A stretch of 44,908 nt of DNA from Gnetum montanum. Its lineage: Eukaryota; Streptophyta; Gnetopsida; Gnetales; Gnetaceae. The stretch lies in NCBI GenBank assembly GCA_015680685.1, contig MNCI01026473.1, positions 480,488-525,395 on the forward strand, in the 5' to 3' direction. The notes beneath the pieces are model-generated. The model worked only from the letters and a program-made list of their open reading frames with translations. It did not search any database and was not told the origin of the DNA. Positions 35,201-43,679 of this stretch are shown piece by piece (position 1 is the first letter of the stretch; every line of letters starts with the position of its first letter). Made by a program: the position numbers and the translations under genes.

Positions 35201-38200
35201 TGACAAATATTTGGCAACAATCAGCTTTATACCAGGTAAAAAGCTAATTTCATTGATAATAAAATTGAGCATTAAATTAGGGATAGTTACTCATATAACA
35301 TATCTAATATCCTACCAATTCGCTGGCAAAATAAATGAATTTTAATATAACAGTCTGAATGTCATGACCATCGTTAGCATAGTAAATGACCACCAACCTA
35401 GGGATTTTCAAGCATTTATGCACGTGCTGATCTAAGATCATAAGTCAGGATCAATACATAAGAATCAATTAAAGGTGAGATTATACCTAAATATGAAACA
35501 TCTTGCTCAGAGTGTCACTCTATTAAACACCTTCAAACATTACTATGATGGATAGTAGTTTTTGCTCTCTATCAGACCTACAATCTTCTATAGTGTGACA
35601 TCAACAACTCTTTTATTAGGAGAAGTTTGGGAGTAGCTCCCATAGATAAGAAGATTAAGGAAAGTGATTTTAGATAGTTTAGTCATATGTTGATAAGCTC
35701 AGAAAATTATTAAAGTTGAGGGAAATCAACAAAGAGGTAGACCAAAACATATCTAGTTTGCTTGCATAAAGAAAAACATCCTACATTTGAGTATTAATGT
35801 TTATTTGGCTCTTAAGAAAAGCAAATGGCATAAAAGAACTCACATAAGCAACCCGATATAGTTAGGATAAGGCTAGGATGATGATGATGATATTTGGTTT
35901 TTGCTCTACAAGATATGGGGGCTTTTGGAACCTAAAATGTTTTTTTAACAATAACTTTATAACTCAATATTTCCTACTAGAATTGAACCCATAACTTGGA
36001 GTTACCAAATTAAGAGTCTTACCACTAGGCTAAAACCTCATTGCTCTAAAAGATCGAACCATAAAGGCATGTAAAGCTATAAACTTAAACTATTAGGGGG
36101 CTGTTACAACCTGAAATACTTTTACTATAGGTACACCCCAAGACATATAGCTAACATAATATATTAGAATAATTATAGAGGAATGGAGCCCAAAAGAATG
36201 ACTAATGACACCCCAAGACATAAGACCTTAGAAGAATTATAGAGGAATATAATGATGCCTCAAGTGTGACTTGAACTAGCAACCCTTGCCTAACAAGACA
36301 ATGAGCTAACCACTCGAGCAACCTATCATTGGCAGAGGAATCCAACAATGCCTCAAGGATGACTTCTACTAACAACCTCTTACCTACAAATCTTAGTCAA
36401 ACAATGGGCTAACCACTTATGCCACCCCTTGTGAGCTAACTTTAAACTATTAGACTCAAACTATTTCCTTGTAAATGATCTCCAAACTCTACACTAATGA
36501 TCATTTTAGAACAATTTAAAGCAATCATACTCAACTTCAAAGTGACCATGGTGGCTATAATTACTAACCTTGCTTACAACCAGCAACAGTACACAATAAA
36601 TTGTGATATGGATCATAGTGTGCACTTGATGTTGAGCACTCGATGTTCATCCACAAATTGATATTTGATACAATTTTTTCATCCAGGAACCCTGGCTGCG
36701 GTACAAGAGATAAACAAGGACAATATCAAGAAAGAAACCAATTCACCAAGATAAAGTTCCAAAGTTGACTGAGTAACTTCAACCATGCTATCACACAATT
36801 GAGGATCAAGCTCTAACCATGTTAATGTCTTCTACAAGAACTTCTAAAGGAGAATCTGCTTTAGTCTCTTTGCTCAACATCGGAACCTGTCAAATTGTAT
36901 AAATATTCATATATCATATCATGACCCTATTGATACACTGGAGGAGCATGTCTACGAAATCTTTCACAAAATAAATACACACTAGAGGAATATGTCTAAG
37001 CAATCCTTCACAAAATAAATACCTAAGAATTTTGTTTGCATGGATCATTCCAACAACCACATTTTACATAAAGTCATAATGATTGTGAAAAGTAAAAATA
37101 CAGCCAGCACAAATATATCATTGCAGAATAGCTAACTTTCATCATTCAAAAAATAACATTGAGATAAAAAATTTTATGAGGAATTTATATCATAACCTGT
37201 CTTATATAAAGACAAGCAACAATCATTTGCCTTTCTTAAATCAAATTATGTTGCCTTTATCCTAACTTAAGTTGTATGTATGCTTTTACCATGCCCCCAG
37301 CTTGTATGTGTTGACTTAAACCATGAAACCAATAGTTATAAATTAATTGCTCTAACCATTAAGGCAAGGTAACTTTTCTCTCTAAACGCTTAAAATTTAA
37401 TATTGAAATCTAATTACAATAGTTATGTTTAGCCATTTGTCTAAATAAAAAGAAGATTAACAAGGCAAGCTCTACCTGGGCTAGATAGATGTGAGCGGCA
37501 CTTTCTATAGAGTTAAGAAGACCCTCAATGGACTCAAGCTCTACCACATTTTGCTTCTCTTGATCCTCATCCTTGACAACAAAGTTATGTGATTCCCTGC
37601 TCTCCTTGCATAAACGAATAAACAGAGAGAATGGTAGAGATATCTGTCACTCAAAAGGCACATCATGATAAATCAGGAGATTGTTACACCAACTACATAT
37701 TTACTGCAAGAGTTAACAGGGACACTGTGTATAAAAATTGAAATTTAATAACACTTGGTTAGGATAAATTACAAATTACCCTATCATGGCTTCTTATGTC
37801 TCCGTTGAAAGTTGATCCGGTGCTTGACAACATTAACTCGACCACTGATGATCCTGCTTTATGCTAAAATCATAATAACTATCAATGAACTGTACTATTT
37901 TAGGTATGAAAAATAGCATATTAATTCAAACGATCACATTAACCTATTGGTTCACTCATTGCATTAGAAGCAAAACATAAGCAGTCGATTCAGGCAGATT
38001 TAAAAAGAAATTGCTAATCCTGAAGATTCTTGAACCCAAATCATCAAGATAAAATGAGTCATAGTCTTGGCTGTAAGACACCCTAGGAAAGACAGTGGGC
38101 TTTTGCGTTAAGTAGCCATATGTGAAAATGAGTTGAACGATGAATTGCTATTGAAGAACAAGAACAAAAATAAAAATGGCTAAGTTTCAGCTTCAAAGAT

Positions 38201-39487
38201 TTTATTGCTATAGCATAATTGCCAATTGAAGGAGATGAATCACAAGATATCCCATGCTCTGTGTAATTAGGCCTGAAAAACTCTGATGGATCACACTGAC
38301 ATTAGTATTATATTATTTTTTTGAGGGCATGTTGCCTGCATCATTTAAACTATTGATCTACTTAGCTGTTGACGTGATATTTTAAGATTATATATTACAT
38401 TCTTACATTTTTGGTGGTGTTATAATTTGTAAGGTTTGGCCTCTTATTTAGAGATGAACTATTGAATTGTATTTTAGCTTTTTGTCAAAATCATACTTTG
38501 GAATTATTATTCAGAAATCAGGATGAGACACTTTTCCTAATTTAATGTTCCAAACTCAATGCAAAGAGTTGATATGGACTAACATATATTTTCAGTATGT
38601 TTTATGATGTTAGGAATTACATAAAATCGAATGATTTCAATGAGAAAAATATCTGATATGATCTTCAAAACTCTTGTCAATTTTTTCAATTTAATGTTCA
38701 ATTTTTTCATTGTATCCAAATTTTCTAACCTAATTGATCAGCAATCCTCAGTTTGCCAATCCAATTGAATTTTTCCTTTCCGTTTATCTGAACTAACATT
38801 CTAATGGTAGTCTGAGAAAGTTAATCAAAGCAGCTACAAATTCAAAGAAGAGAGTATTTGTGACTTTAGTAGGCATCCAAGGAAAAAGTTAAGACCAGAT
38901 GTTTAGAAAAAAAAAACATAGTTATCCACAAACTAACTTACATTCTTCTTTAATTTTAAATATGAATGATTCTTAATTTAACTAAACATTTCCACAAAGG
39001 CACAAACATTCCGTTCGAGCATAAATATCATCGACCTTTGGGCTAATTCTACAAAATTTTCCAGCTATGCAGGATTTCTTCGATAAATGCTTTCGAATAT
39101 TTTCTCAGGTAATTAAATCAATGTCTCATTATTAAGATGACGGAGAATCAGAACATTCAACTCAGTAGTGCACCATTTTTGTCATCACATTCAGAACTTT
39201 TAAGTGAAAATATTAAAATGGAACAGGAAAATGCTCACCTCGAGATAGGTGAGTCCATTTTCATGGGGATTCCATTTAGCGATTGCAGTCCAGTCAGAAA
39301 TGCAGCCCTTGAATACCTGTTTCACGGCAGTGTATTTGATTTCATGCTAATAATAATTCAGTCACATGAGCATCCGAAGAAACCGAAAACATCAACATAC
39401 CGCAGGAGTGTTGGAGAATTCTATATTCGAAAACTCTTGTCGACTTGGAATATGATCAAACACTGATATAGTCATTTTATTCTCCAT
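23232..39487 (-). CDS. JmjC/cupin-type Fe(II)/2-oxoglutarate oxygenase, 12 exons
   Basis: This is a predicted 2-oxoglutarate oxygenase of about 562 residues, similar to plant JmjC-only proteins and related to HSPBAP1-like cupins. The substrate is unknown. Exons in transcript order: 39487-39401, 39316-39239, 37863-37780, 37643-37476, 36886-36818, 36695-36569, 32716-32644, 32552-32436, 28670-28551, 27943-27852, 27792-27239 and 23351-23232 (stop). All introns are GT-AG and the phases agree. Landmarks: NTPAVFKGCISDW (about 26-38), NINLWMN (173-179), HYDPYH with iron ligands H188 and D190, K203 as likely 2OG ligand, YGEASNH (222-228), AGDALF-LPEGWFHQ with third ligand H270, TIAVNFWWPS and HMDAYYLRRIT. 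The C-terminus has FPRTLEALVLHVLTPIG. Exons 9/10/11 encode a poorly conserved linker whose junctions are uncertain. Intron 8 contains PRP18. Confidence 0.85.
24090..25312 (+). mobile_element. LINE, internally deleted, antisense in JmjC intron 11
   Basis: The plus-strand frame carries the N-terminal reverse-transcriptase block KTAGQDNIPMEA, LINLFNKI, MPNNWRKSIVPIYKNKGD and then MKLMSHTMKLWERVI (24307-24348). About 50 bp later it jumps to SKTEYMEYNF, FCYLGSVLQSDGKI, GALCDKR, LKLKGKFHRKTI and ILYGVEC, which follow the catalytic core in intact elements. The whole YADD-containing palm is therefore deleted. The 3' part is tandemly duplicated (see 24743-25254). The element ends GTTGGGGCAAGGCTAAGATG followed by a short GAT-repeat tail. 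Confidence 0.85.
24743..25254 (+). repeat. 256-bp tandem duplication in LINE 3' region
   Basis: Copy 1 (24743-24998) and copy 2 (24999-25254) begin AAATGTTTGCTTGGATGTTC and end AAAACAAAAGGCG. They differ at only a few sites (for example agatCgct/agatGgct and gcaaAtaac/gcgaAcaac). The duplication postdates most of the element's decay. Confidence 0.93.
25300..25484 (-). mobile_element. 5'-truncated LINE nested in another LINE's tail
   Basis: A 13-bp direct repeat, GATGATGATTATT, flanks the insert (25300-25312 and 25472-25484). On the minus strand the insert ends CTTTTGTTAATATAACACC, a short spacer and an A-run (T-run on plus at 25311-25318). This is the layout of a LINE 3' end with poly(A) next to the target-site duplication. 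The insert is only about 150 bp, so it is strongly 5'-truncated. The target is the GAT-repeat tail of the host LINE. Confidence 0.75.
27793..28550 (-). other. introns 9-10 of JmjC gene and exon 10 (uncertain junctions)
   Basis: The preferred model uses exon 10 at 27943-27852 with a very short 59-bp intron 10. An alternative keeps exon 10 but reads it in another frame (KRMLQSLHAKSDQELIKG) and starts exon 11 at 27758, making intron 10 a more normal 93 bp; exon 9 would then need a different, phase-0 donor. The sequence alone cannot decide. Confidence 0.4.
29202..30398 (-). CDS. PRP18: pre-mRNA splicing factor PRP18
   Basis: This intronless, intact gene encodes 398 residues. PRP18 acts in the second catalytic step of nuclear pre-mRNA splicing with the U5 snRNP and Slu7. 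The start is Met at 30398 ([14 protein letters not shown]), the conserved family N-terminus; an in-frame ATG 16 codons upstream is unlikely. An N-terminal basic coiled region (1-55) precedes an SFM/PRP4-like motif (about 85-128, [32 protein letters not shown]). An acidic linker (165-200) follows, then the Prp18 domain (about 205-360), including the invariant loop [20 protein letters not shown] (299-318) and [18 protein letters not shown]. The length matches the Arabidopsis homologue, which as I recall is also intronless. The GC content is higher than in the surrounding intron. It lies entirely in JmjC intron 8, same strand. Confidence 0.97.
   Translation of the reverse strand: [398 protein letters not shown]
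30399..30580 (-). promoter_or_regulatory. putative PRP18 promoter and leader
   Basis: The 180 bp before the ATG contain a locally CpG-rich part (about 30440-30510, with GCGAAC, TACGCGGTACGC and similar) and an AT-rich TATTATAATATG segment near 30525-30540 that could serve as a TATA-like element. The sequence beyond 30580 is a tandem duplication. The promoter therefore must be compact or overlap the repeat. Confidence 0.35.
30581..31036 (-). repeat. 233-bp tandem duplication upstream of PRP18
   Basis: Copy 1 (30581-30813) and copy 2 (30814-31036) start TTTATTCCATGTATCATCTT. They are nearly identical except for a 10-bp deletion (TTGGTAAAAC, missing in copy 2) and a few substitutions (caatGGG/cattCGG, cttCtt/cttCtc). 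The array begins about 180 bp from the PRP18 start codon. Confidence 0.95.
31085..31210 (-). repeat. type A SINE-like fragment with 41-bp tandem repeat
   Basis: A 41-bp unit (ATCAAATCTATAACTTGGAG continuing to GAGTCCAAT) occurs twice, at 31129-31169 and 31170-31210, apparently identical. On the minus strand the stretch reads as a type A SINE-like body (AATATTGAGTTACAAAGTTC). Confidence 0.8.
31211..31330 (+). repeat. SINE-like repeat, type A
   Basis: The plus strand reads GAGGTGTTGGAACAGTGATA, AGACCCTTGATTTGGAAGCT, then CATGGGTTCAATTCC (B-box-like), followed by the shared body GTTCTAATTAAACTATATAT-CTTGGGATG. The head is tRNA-like: A-box-like 'tagtggtaagg' in the better-preserved minus copy at 31545-31680. 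Confidence 0.65.
31545..31680 (-). repeat. SINE-like repeat, type A (best-preserved copy)
   Basis: The minus strand reads GAGGTGTTAGCTTAGTGGTA (A-box-like), AGGCTGTTGATTTGAAAGTT, CCTGGGTTTGATTCTGG (B-box-like), then GTTGAGTTATAAAGTTCTAA and GGACTGTATATTTTGGGATG. It lies in inverted orientation to the copy at 31211-31330. Confidence 0.7.
34085..34864 (+). mobile_element. solo LTR of the gypsy-like family
   Basis: The region includes a TATA-like CTGTAAATAAGAGG (34126), a CCCAAGTGCATGCCC segment and the shared U5 end: CATATGCCTCACTCTGGACT, ACCATACGTGACAAAG and GTAGGGGTACC. It matches the LTR at 39899-40652 in order throughout and the inverted LTRs at 1-323 and 1183-2166. No primer site or gag follows. 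The start and end coordinates are approximate. Confidence 0.7.
34995..35160 (-). mobile_element. LINE 3' end
   Basis: The minus strand reads KRTHVADSYCWDKAR and then GGATGATGATGATAATG. This is the same terminal sequence (GTTGGGACAAAGCTAGGATG) and GAT tail as the LINEs at 25285-25312 and 35600-35895. It is 5'-truncated or decayed beyond about 35160. Confidence 0.65.
35600..35895 (+). mobile_element. LINE 3' end
   Basis: The plus-strand frame reads GVAPIDKKIKESDFRWFSHM, matching the C-terminus of plant LINE ORF2 (G-VAPI-DK-RE-RLRWFGH). It continues to KRTHISNP and then GTTAGGATAAGGCTAGGATG with the GATGATGAT tail at about 35876-35892. Confidence 0.75.
35930..36040 (-). repeat. SINE-like repeat, type A
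   Basis: The minus strand reads GAGGTTTTAGCCTAGTGGTA, AGACTCTTAATTTGGTAACT, TTATGGGTTCAATTCTAG, then ATTGAGTTATAAAGTTATTG. The order is the same as in 31545-31680. Confidence 0.65.
36185..36430 (-). repeat. two SINE-like repeats, type B, in tandem
   Basis: On the minus strand, GTGGCATAAGTGGTTAGCCC (36430 side) begins one copy and GGTTGCTCGAGTGGTTAGCT (about 36320) begins the second. Each is followed by a (C)TTGAGGCAT body. The second body ends TCTTATGTCTTGGGGTGTCA. The type is the same as at 10180-10345. Confidence 0.6.
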
Positions 39488-39699
39488 TTCTATTTTATCC
39501 TCCAGGCTTCAGTTACGGTTCCTTCCGTAGCTTCCTTCTGTTTCTCTGAACATTCCAAATTTCTTTATTTAACATGAAAGCTGTGCTCATCGGTCTTCTC
39601 CGAGCCCCTGTTATCGAAACCAAGCAGGCCAACTGATGGACGTTTGGTTTAATGGGATTAGGGGCTACGATAAACGAAGTTATGTATGTTTTGTTTATT

Positions 39700-39855
39700 A
39701 ATACTAAAGGGCAACACCCAACTTTTTAGTTGGGAGGTGGTGGGTTCAATTCCTGCTTTGGTTATAGTTATGGCAGTAGTGGAATACGCTTGTAGGACAC
39801 TTGTTCGTTTACAAGTTACAAGTTCCATATCTTGATCTTGATCTTGATCTTGGCT
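39700..39855 (+). repeat. SINE-like fragment and CTTGAT repeat upstream of JmjC
   Basis: GGTGGTGGGTTCAATTCCTG is a B-box-like element of a tRNA-derived SINE. A (CTTGAT)n hexamer run at about 39830-39851 follows. Both lie within 400 bp of the JmjC start, in its likely promoter region. Confidence 0.5.
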
Positions 39856-39898
39856 AGTCATGAATTGTGTTCTTCTTAGGCCCCAATATCATAGCACA

Positions 39899-40652
39899 TG
39901 CTATGTTATTAGATATCCGATATCGCGGGATGCGTGCCTACGTATAAATACAACACTTGGGCACATGATTCTTTTGTCAATAGGGTAATCGAACTCTTAC
40001 AATTTTATTTCATGGTCTTAGAGAATAGTTAGTGAGTGCCCGCAATGTGGATCTAAGTTAGTTGTATGACGTCTTATTCAAGTGGCAATATATCTAAACA
40101 CATTCCATGAACAACAATAAGATAAGATCAAAATTGATTTTTATTCATTGCAGCAACTTGTATTAGATTTACCATCCATGCAATTTACTTTCCATGTACT
40201 TAGTTAATATATACATTTCATGCAAGTTAATCAATTAGCGGAATGAGCACGACCAATTTTGAGCGTAAACATGTATTCTTTTAGTAAGCCATAGCGCTTG
40301 GTAATCCAAGTAGTGGATAAGTGGGTTTAGGATGTGTACAACAAGTTGGGAATGAACACTTATTGCCCATGCTAGTTTAAACTTTACTTTCCATTGTTAA
40401 TTAAATTAAATAATTAATTTCTTCATTATCGATAGGAGTAGCATAAGGCCAAAATAAAAATTATCATATGCCTCACTTTTGACTAAACCGTACGTGACAA
40501 AGTTATCACTGGTCTAAGTGGGAAAACAGTGTTCTGCTATCAATGCTTAATAATCTAGATGCACAATTGGTCCCATCCACGAAATTTGACTAGATCGTGC
40601 TTGATCACTTGTGATTCATATGGTTGGATGTAGGGGGTACCCATGGCTCATC
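39899..40652 (+). mobile_element. 5' LTR of plus-strand gypsy-like element
   Basis: The approximate start is TGCTATGTTATT. A TATA box (CGTATAAATACAAC, about 39941) and the shared U5 end (CATATGCCTCACTTTTGACT, ACCGTACGTGACAAAG, GTAGGGGGTACC) follow. The LTR ends GCTCATCA, directly before the primer site. It is inserted about 400 bp upstream of the JmjC start codon, in head-to-head orientation. Confidence 0.7.
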
Positions 40653-40654
40653 AT

Positions 40655-40672
40655 TGGCATCATTGCGGAGGA
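40655..40672 (+). other. primer-binding site, tRNA-Asp type (degenerate)
   Basis: TTGGCATCATTGCGGAGGAT follows the LTR end. It matches the TGGCGCCGTTGCCGGGGA pattern at most positions and the inverted site at 1164-1181. Confidence 0.55.
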
Positions 40673-40778
40673 TGGTGCTAGTTATCTAGATTAATTATAT
40701 TATACATGATAGCTGTAAAAGTGTTAATGATTTATCTTTTAGAAAATATTAATATTTTAAGTTACACACATTAGAACC

Positions 40779-42376
40779 ATGTCTTTTTCACATAGGACCA
40801 ATAATGCATTGTATGATGAGAACACTCATAGGAGAAACAATAGATTCTATACTGAAGAGAATTGGAGTGAACAACCTCAAGTAGGGGTTTCATATGCTCA
40901 TTTCCACCTTTACTACACTCAAAGACTACGTTTAACTAATGCAAACAATCCTAGAGGAGATGGAGTAAGTCCTAGAACAAGGAGGACCTCAAGGCCTATG
41001 ACCTCCTCCAAACTTAGAAGAGATAAATCAAGGGATTATAGGGGGAGATATAGCAACCATGGCAATTCTCCCAGTTCCCCATCTTCCTCTTCCTCTTCCA
41101 TATCTAGTTTTGACGAAGATGAATGTAGGTATAGAAATAGGGATCAAGATGAAGATAGAAGTAGAAATAGACAAGATCATCAGTATCAACATGAACAAAA
41201 TCATCATAATTAGACAAATAGAAATAGNCAACATGAACAAAATCATCATAATTAGACAAATAGAAATAGAAATAATCACCAAGACATGTTTGATGGTGAT
41301 GAACCCTTGTTGACTACTAAGAGCATGACATAGATAATGGAGGTAGTTAGAATATCCCATAGGCATCAAAGGGAAAGTTACATCAAAAGGCTTGATATGA
41401 ATAACATCCCTAAATTTGCAAGAAGCTATAACTCTAATCCACAACATCACTTACAAGCCTTCCATGATGTCTGCACCTTGCAAAATATCAAGGGCAAGTG
41501 GCAAAAGCCTAAGCTCTTTCCTAAGATACTAGTTGACGAAGTTAAAAATTAGTATAGATTGTTGGAACTAGATTCAATTCATCGATGGTTCACAATGCTG
41601 GAACTTTTCAACGAAAAATACCAAACTTATGTGAGAGTGTCCAACTTGAGAAAACAAATTCAAGGATGGAAGCAAGAAAATCATGAACCCTTGGATGTGG
41701 CCTTGGATTGATACTTTTCGCTACTACATAGATGTCTAGGCCATGATTTCTCTCAAAAAAAGCAACCTTTCCACATCATAGATGGGCTTTGTAATGAAAC
41801 AAGAAAGACCCTTGGGATTTACACCCAAGGTCAATTATCCAAATTGAAAGTTCATCAAATACAAAGGTTAATCAAATGGGTGCCAAGAGAAGGAGAGGTA
41901 TGAAAACAGAGAATGTAAAGGAATATAACTGGGATCCAACTCTTCAAAAGAAGAGGGTCCATATTTATGATGAGGAAAAAGAGGTAACTCTCGATGAGGC
42001 GATTTCACAACAAACCTTGTCAATACAAAAGTCTATTGATGAGCTTGAAGCAAGGCTAGATAAGATGTGGGAGTTGATGAACGACAAAGTTACAACTTAC
42101 GTGAAAACCATAGAGGAGAAAGTAATGCAACAAAAATCAAGTGATCAAAACAATAAGAGGAAAAAGAACCAAAAAACATCTAAGAATACTTATTGGCAAA
42201 AAGGGAAAGTAGTTGTAAAAGAAGAGGCTACAAACTCAACCACAGAAAAGGATGATGGATGTGACATCTACCTATATGACCATCTAAAGGGCTATTGCCC
42301 AATTATGTTACATATTGATGGGAAGTGTTGTAGGGGGGTCACGTATATATATTTTCATCAAAGTTCGGGCACTTAA
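40779..42376 (+). pseudogene. gag of gypsy-like LTR retrotransposon, broken
   Basis: The gag starts MSFSHRTNN with an Arg/Ser/Asp-rich N-terminus to 41213. The capsid-like part follows in several frames: NPQHHLQAFHDVCTLQNIKG, FPKILVDEVKN, then past a stop FNEKYQTYVRVSNLRKQIQG and FDGL-like CNETRKTLGIYTQGQ. A coiled-coil segment (SIDELEARLDKMWELM) and a basic linker precede CDIYLYDHLKGYC, where the second Cys of the C-x2-C-x3-H-x4-C knuckle has become Tyr. Internal stops include those after 41213, 41552 and near 41711. A 42-bp duplication with one N lies at 41187-41270. No protease or polymerase follows. Confidence 0.8.
41187..41270 (+). repeat. 42-bp tandem duplication with one undetermined base
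   Basis: CAACATGAACAAAATCATCA plus 22 bp occurs at 41187 and again at 41229. The base at 41228 is N. Each copy contains an in-frame TAG, so both the duplication and the stop interrupt gag. An assembly slip at the N is possible. Confidence 0.85.
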
Positions 42377-43679
42377 AGAATGTACCAAATTTTTAAAGGA
42401 TTTTCTTGAAATCAACGTTGTAAGATGAGGACATTGGGCTATTATGAAGGAGTTCTAGGGTAATTCCATGAATTTGAAAGGCACAATTAATGATGATGGT
42501 GTGAATTTTATCAATAAAACCTTGGGTGGTAAGAAAGAGGTTATGTGATGGTTCATAGGAACATTATTCTTCAGAGGGATAGTAGTAGGGAAAGAATATC
42601 ATGAACAATACGTTGAGGGAAATAAATGGTGTGTTTGAACTATGTCATAAGTGAAAATTACAAAAGATTACACAAGTGGGTCCTCCCCAAAGCAAGTTCC
42701 AACCTATAATGCCCTTGTGTAACCACACTTAAAGTGTCCATGGACACTAAAAGGGTTAAATGTAATCCGCACTAACTCCACAAAACACACACATGTAAAT
42801 ATCACCAGAATGAGATGAAAATTCTATGCTACACAAGACACGAGCTACAATTACACAAACAGTAAGATGAGATGAAGTGTAGAAAGGGATCGTAGAGATT
42901 GGGACATGAGGTAACTGACCCAGGGCACAGTGAATCCTGCGTGAAAAGCATGATTAACATGTCATTAACCCATCGTTCCAAAATCAGGACTAAGTCTATT
43001 CCTCTAATCAGTGACATCGCATTGTTTCATCCCATGATGAATAACTATGAGAGTACCATAACAACAAGGCGTACGATCACTTGGCGTTTTGTTCAAGGGA
43101 GGAGTGATTTTTGTTTTGTGGCACTTTTTTTTTCACTTTACTGAATCTAGAGAAGCCGCCAACCTTCAAGCATGGATGCATGTCTTTCTAGTGGGACCCC
43201 CTAGAACAGGATTTCATTTTTGAGTGCCCTTTTGATTACTCTTACTCCCATTTTTCATTAGATCTACAAGGATCTTAGTATGACCACGTTGCATGATAAC
43301 TCCCACAGACGTCACCAAAGAGAATCCACAAGTCCCCTTGACGTCACACCCTAATCATTCCCTCTTGGTCCATCCTTCTTCATTCTAGGTACAATGAACA
43401 CAAAATTAATTTTAAGTTTTAAAAATGTCAAGAATATCACTGTACCCTTGAACAAACCCTCTTATTTGTAGAATGGATGGGTGGATGTAATGGGCTCACC
43501 GTTCCAAATAATTGATCACTCGAGACACGATAACATAAAACACACCTCAACCAACGATCCACATGAGTGTTTTATTCATAGATGAGATTACTTACAAAAA
43601 ACGTAAAAAGATAAAAACACAAAATCACAAAATGATAAAATAAAAAGTTGAAAAATTAAAGAAAATGAAAAATATTTAT
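42377..43679. mobile_element. probable LTR or internal retroelement sequence
   Basis: This interval lies between two gag fragments that point at each other. On the minus strand, CTACAAATAAGAGGGTTTG near 43460-43480 resembles the TATA/R boundary of the family's LTRs. That would make roughly 42640-43560 a minus-strand LTR for the gag at 43680-44908. I cannot define its ends or find a purine tract. Confidence 0.3.

Larger units (their letters stand above)
32717..36568 (-). other. intron 6 of JmjC gene, TE-rich
   Basis: Donor GTTAGT at 36568 and acceptor GCTCCAG at 32717, joining the codon split in K-Q-V. The 3.85-kb intron contains a solo LTR (34085-34864), two LINE 3' ends in opposite orientation (34995-35160 minus, 35600-35895 plus) and SINE-like repeats (35930-36430). 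32717-34080 shows nothing recognisable. Confidence 0.8.

Noticed and set aside
36696-36817. Open frame reading WLELDPQLCDSMVEVTQSTLELYLGEL on the minus strand
   Set aside because: It looks protein-like, but it lies between two phase-matched JmjC exons as a 122-bp intron with GT-AG ends, and joining it would put a stop in the reading frame.
39137-39466. Plus-strand open frame of 109 codons
   Set aside because: It overlaps JmjC exons 1-2 in antisense; the minus-strand exons match the family and splice correctly.
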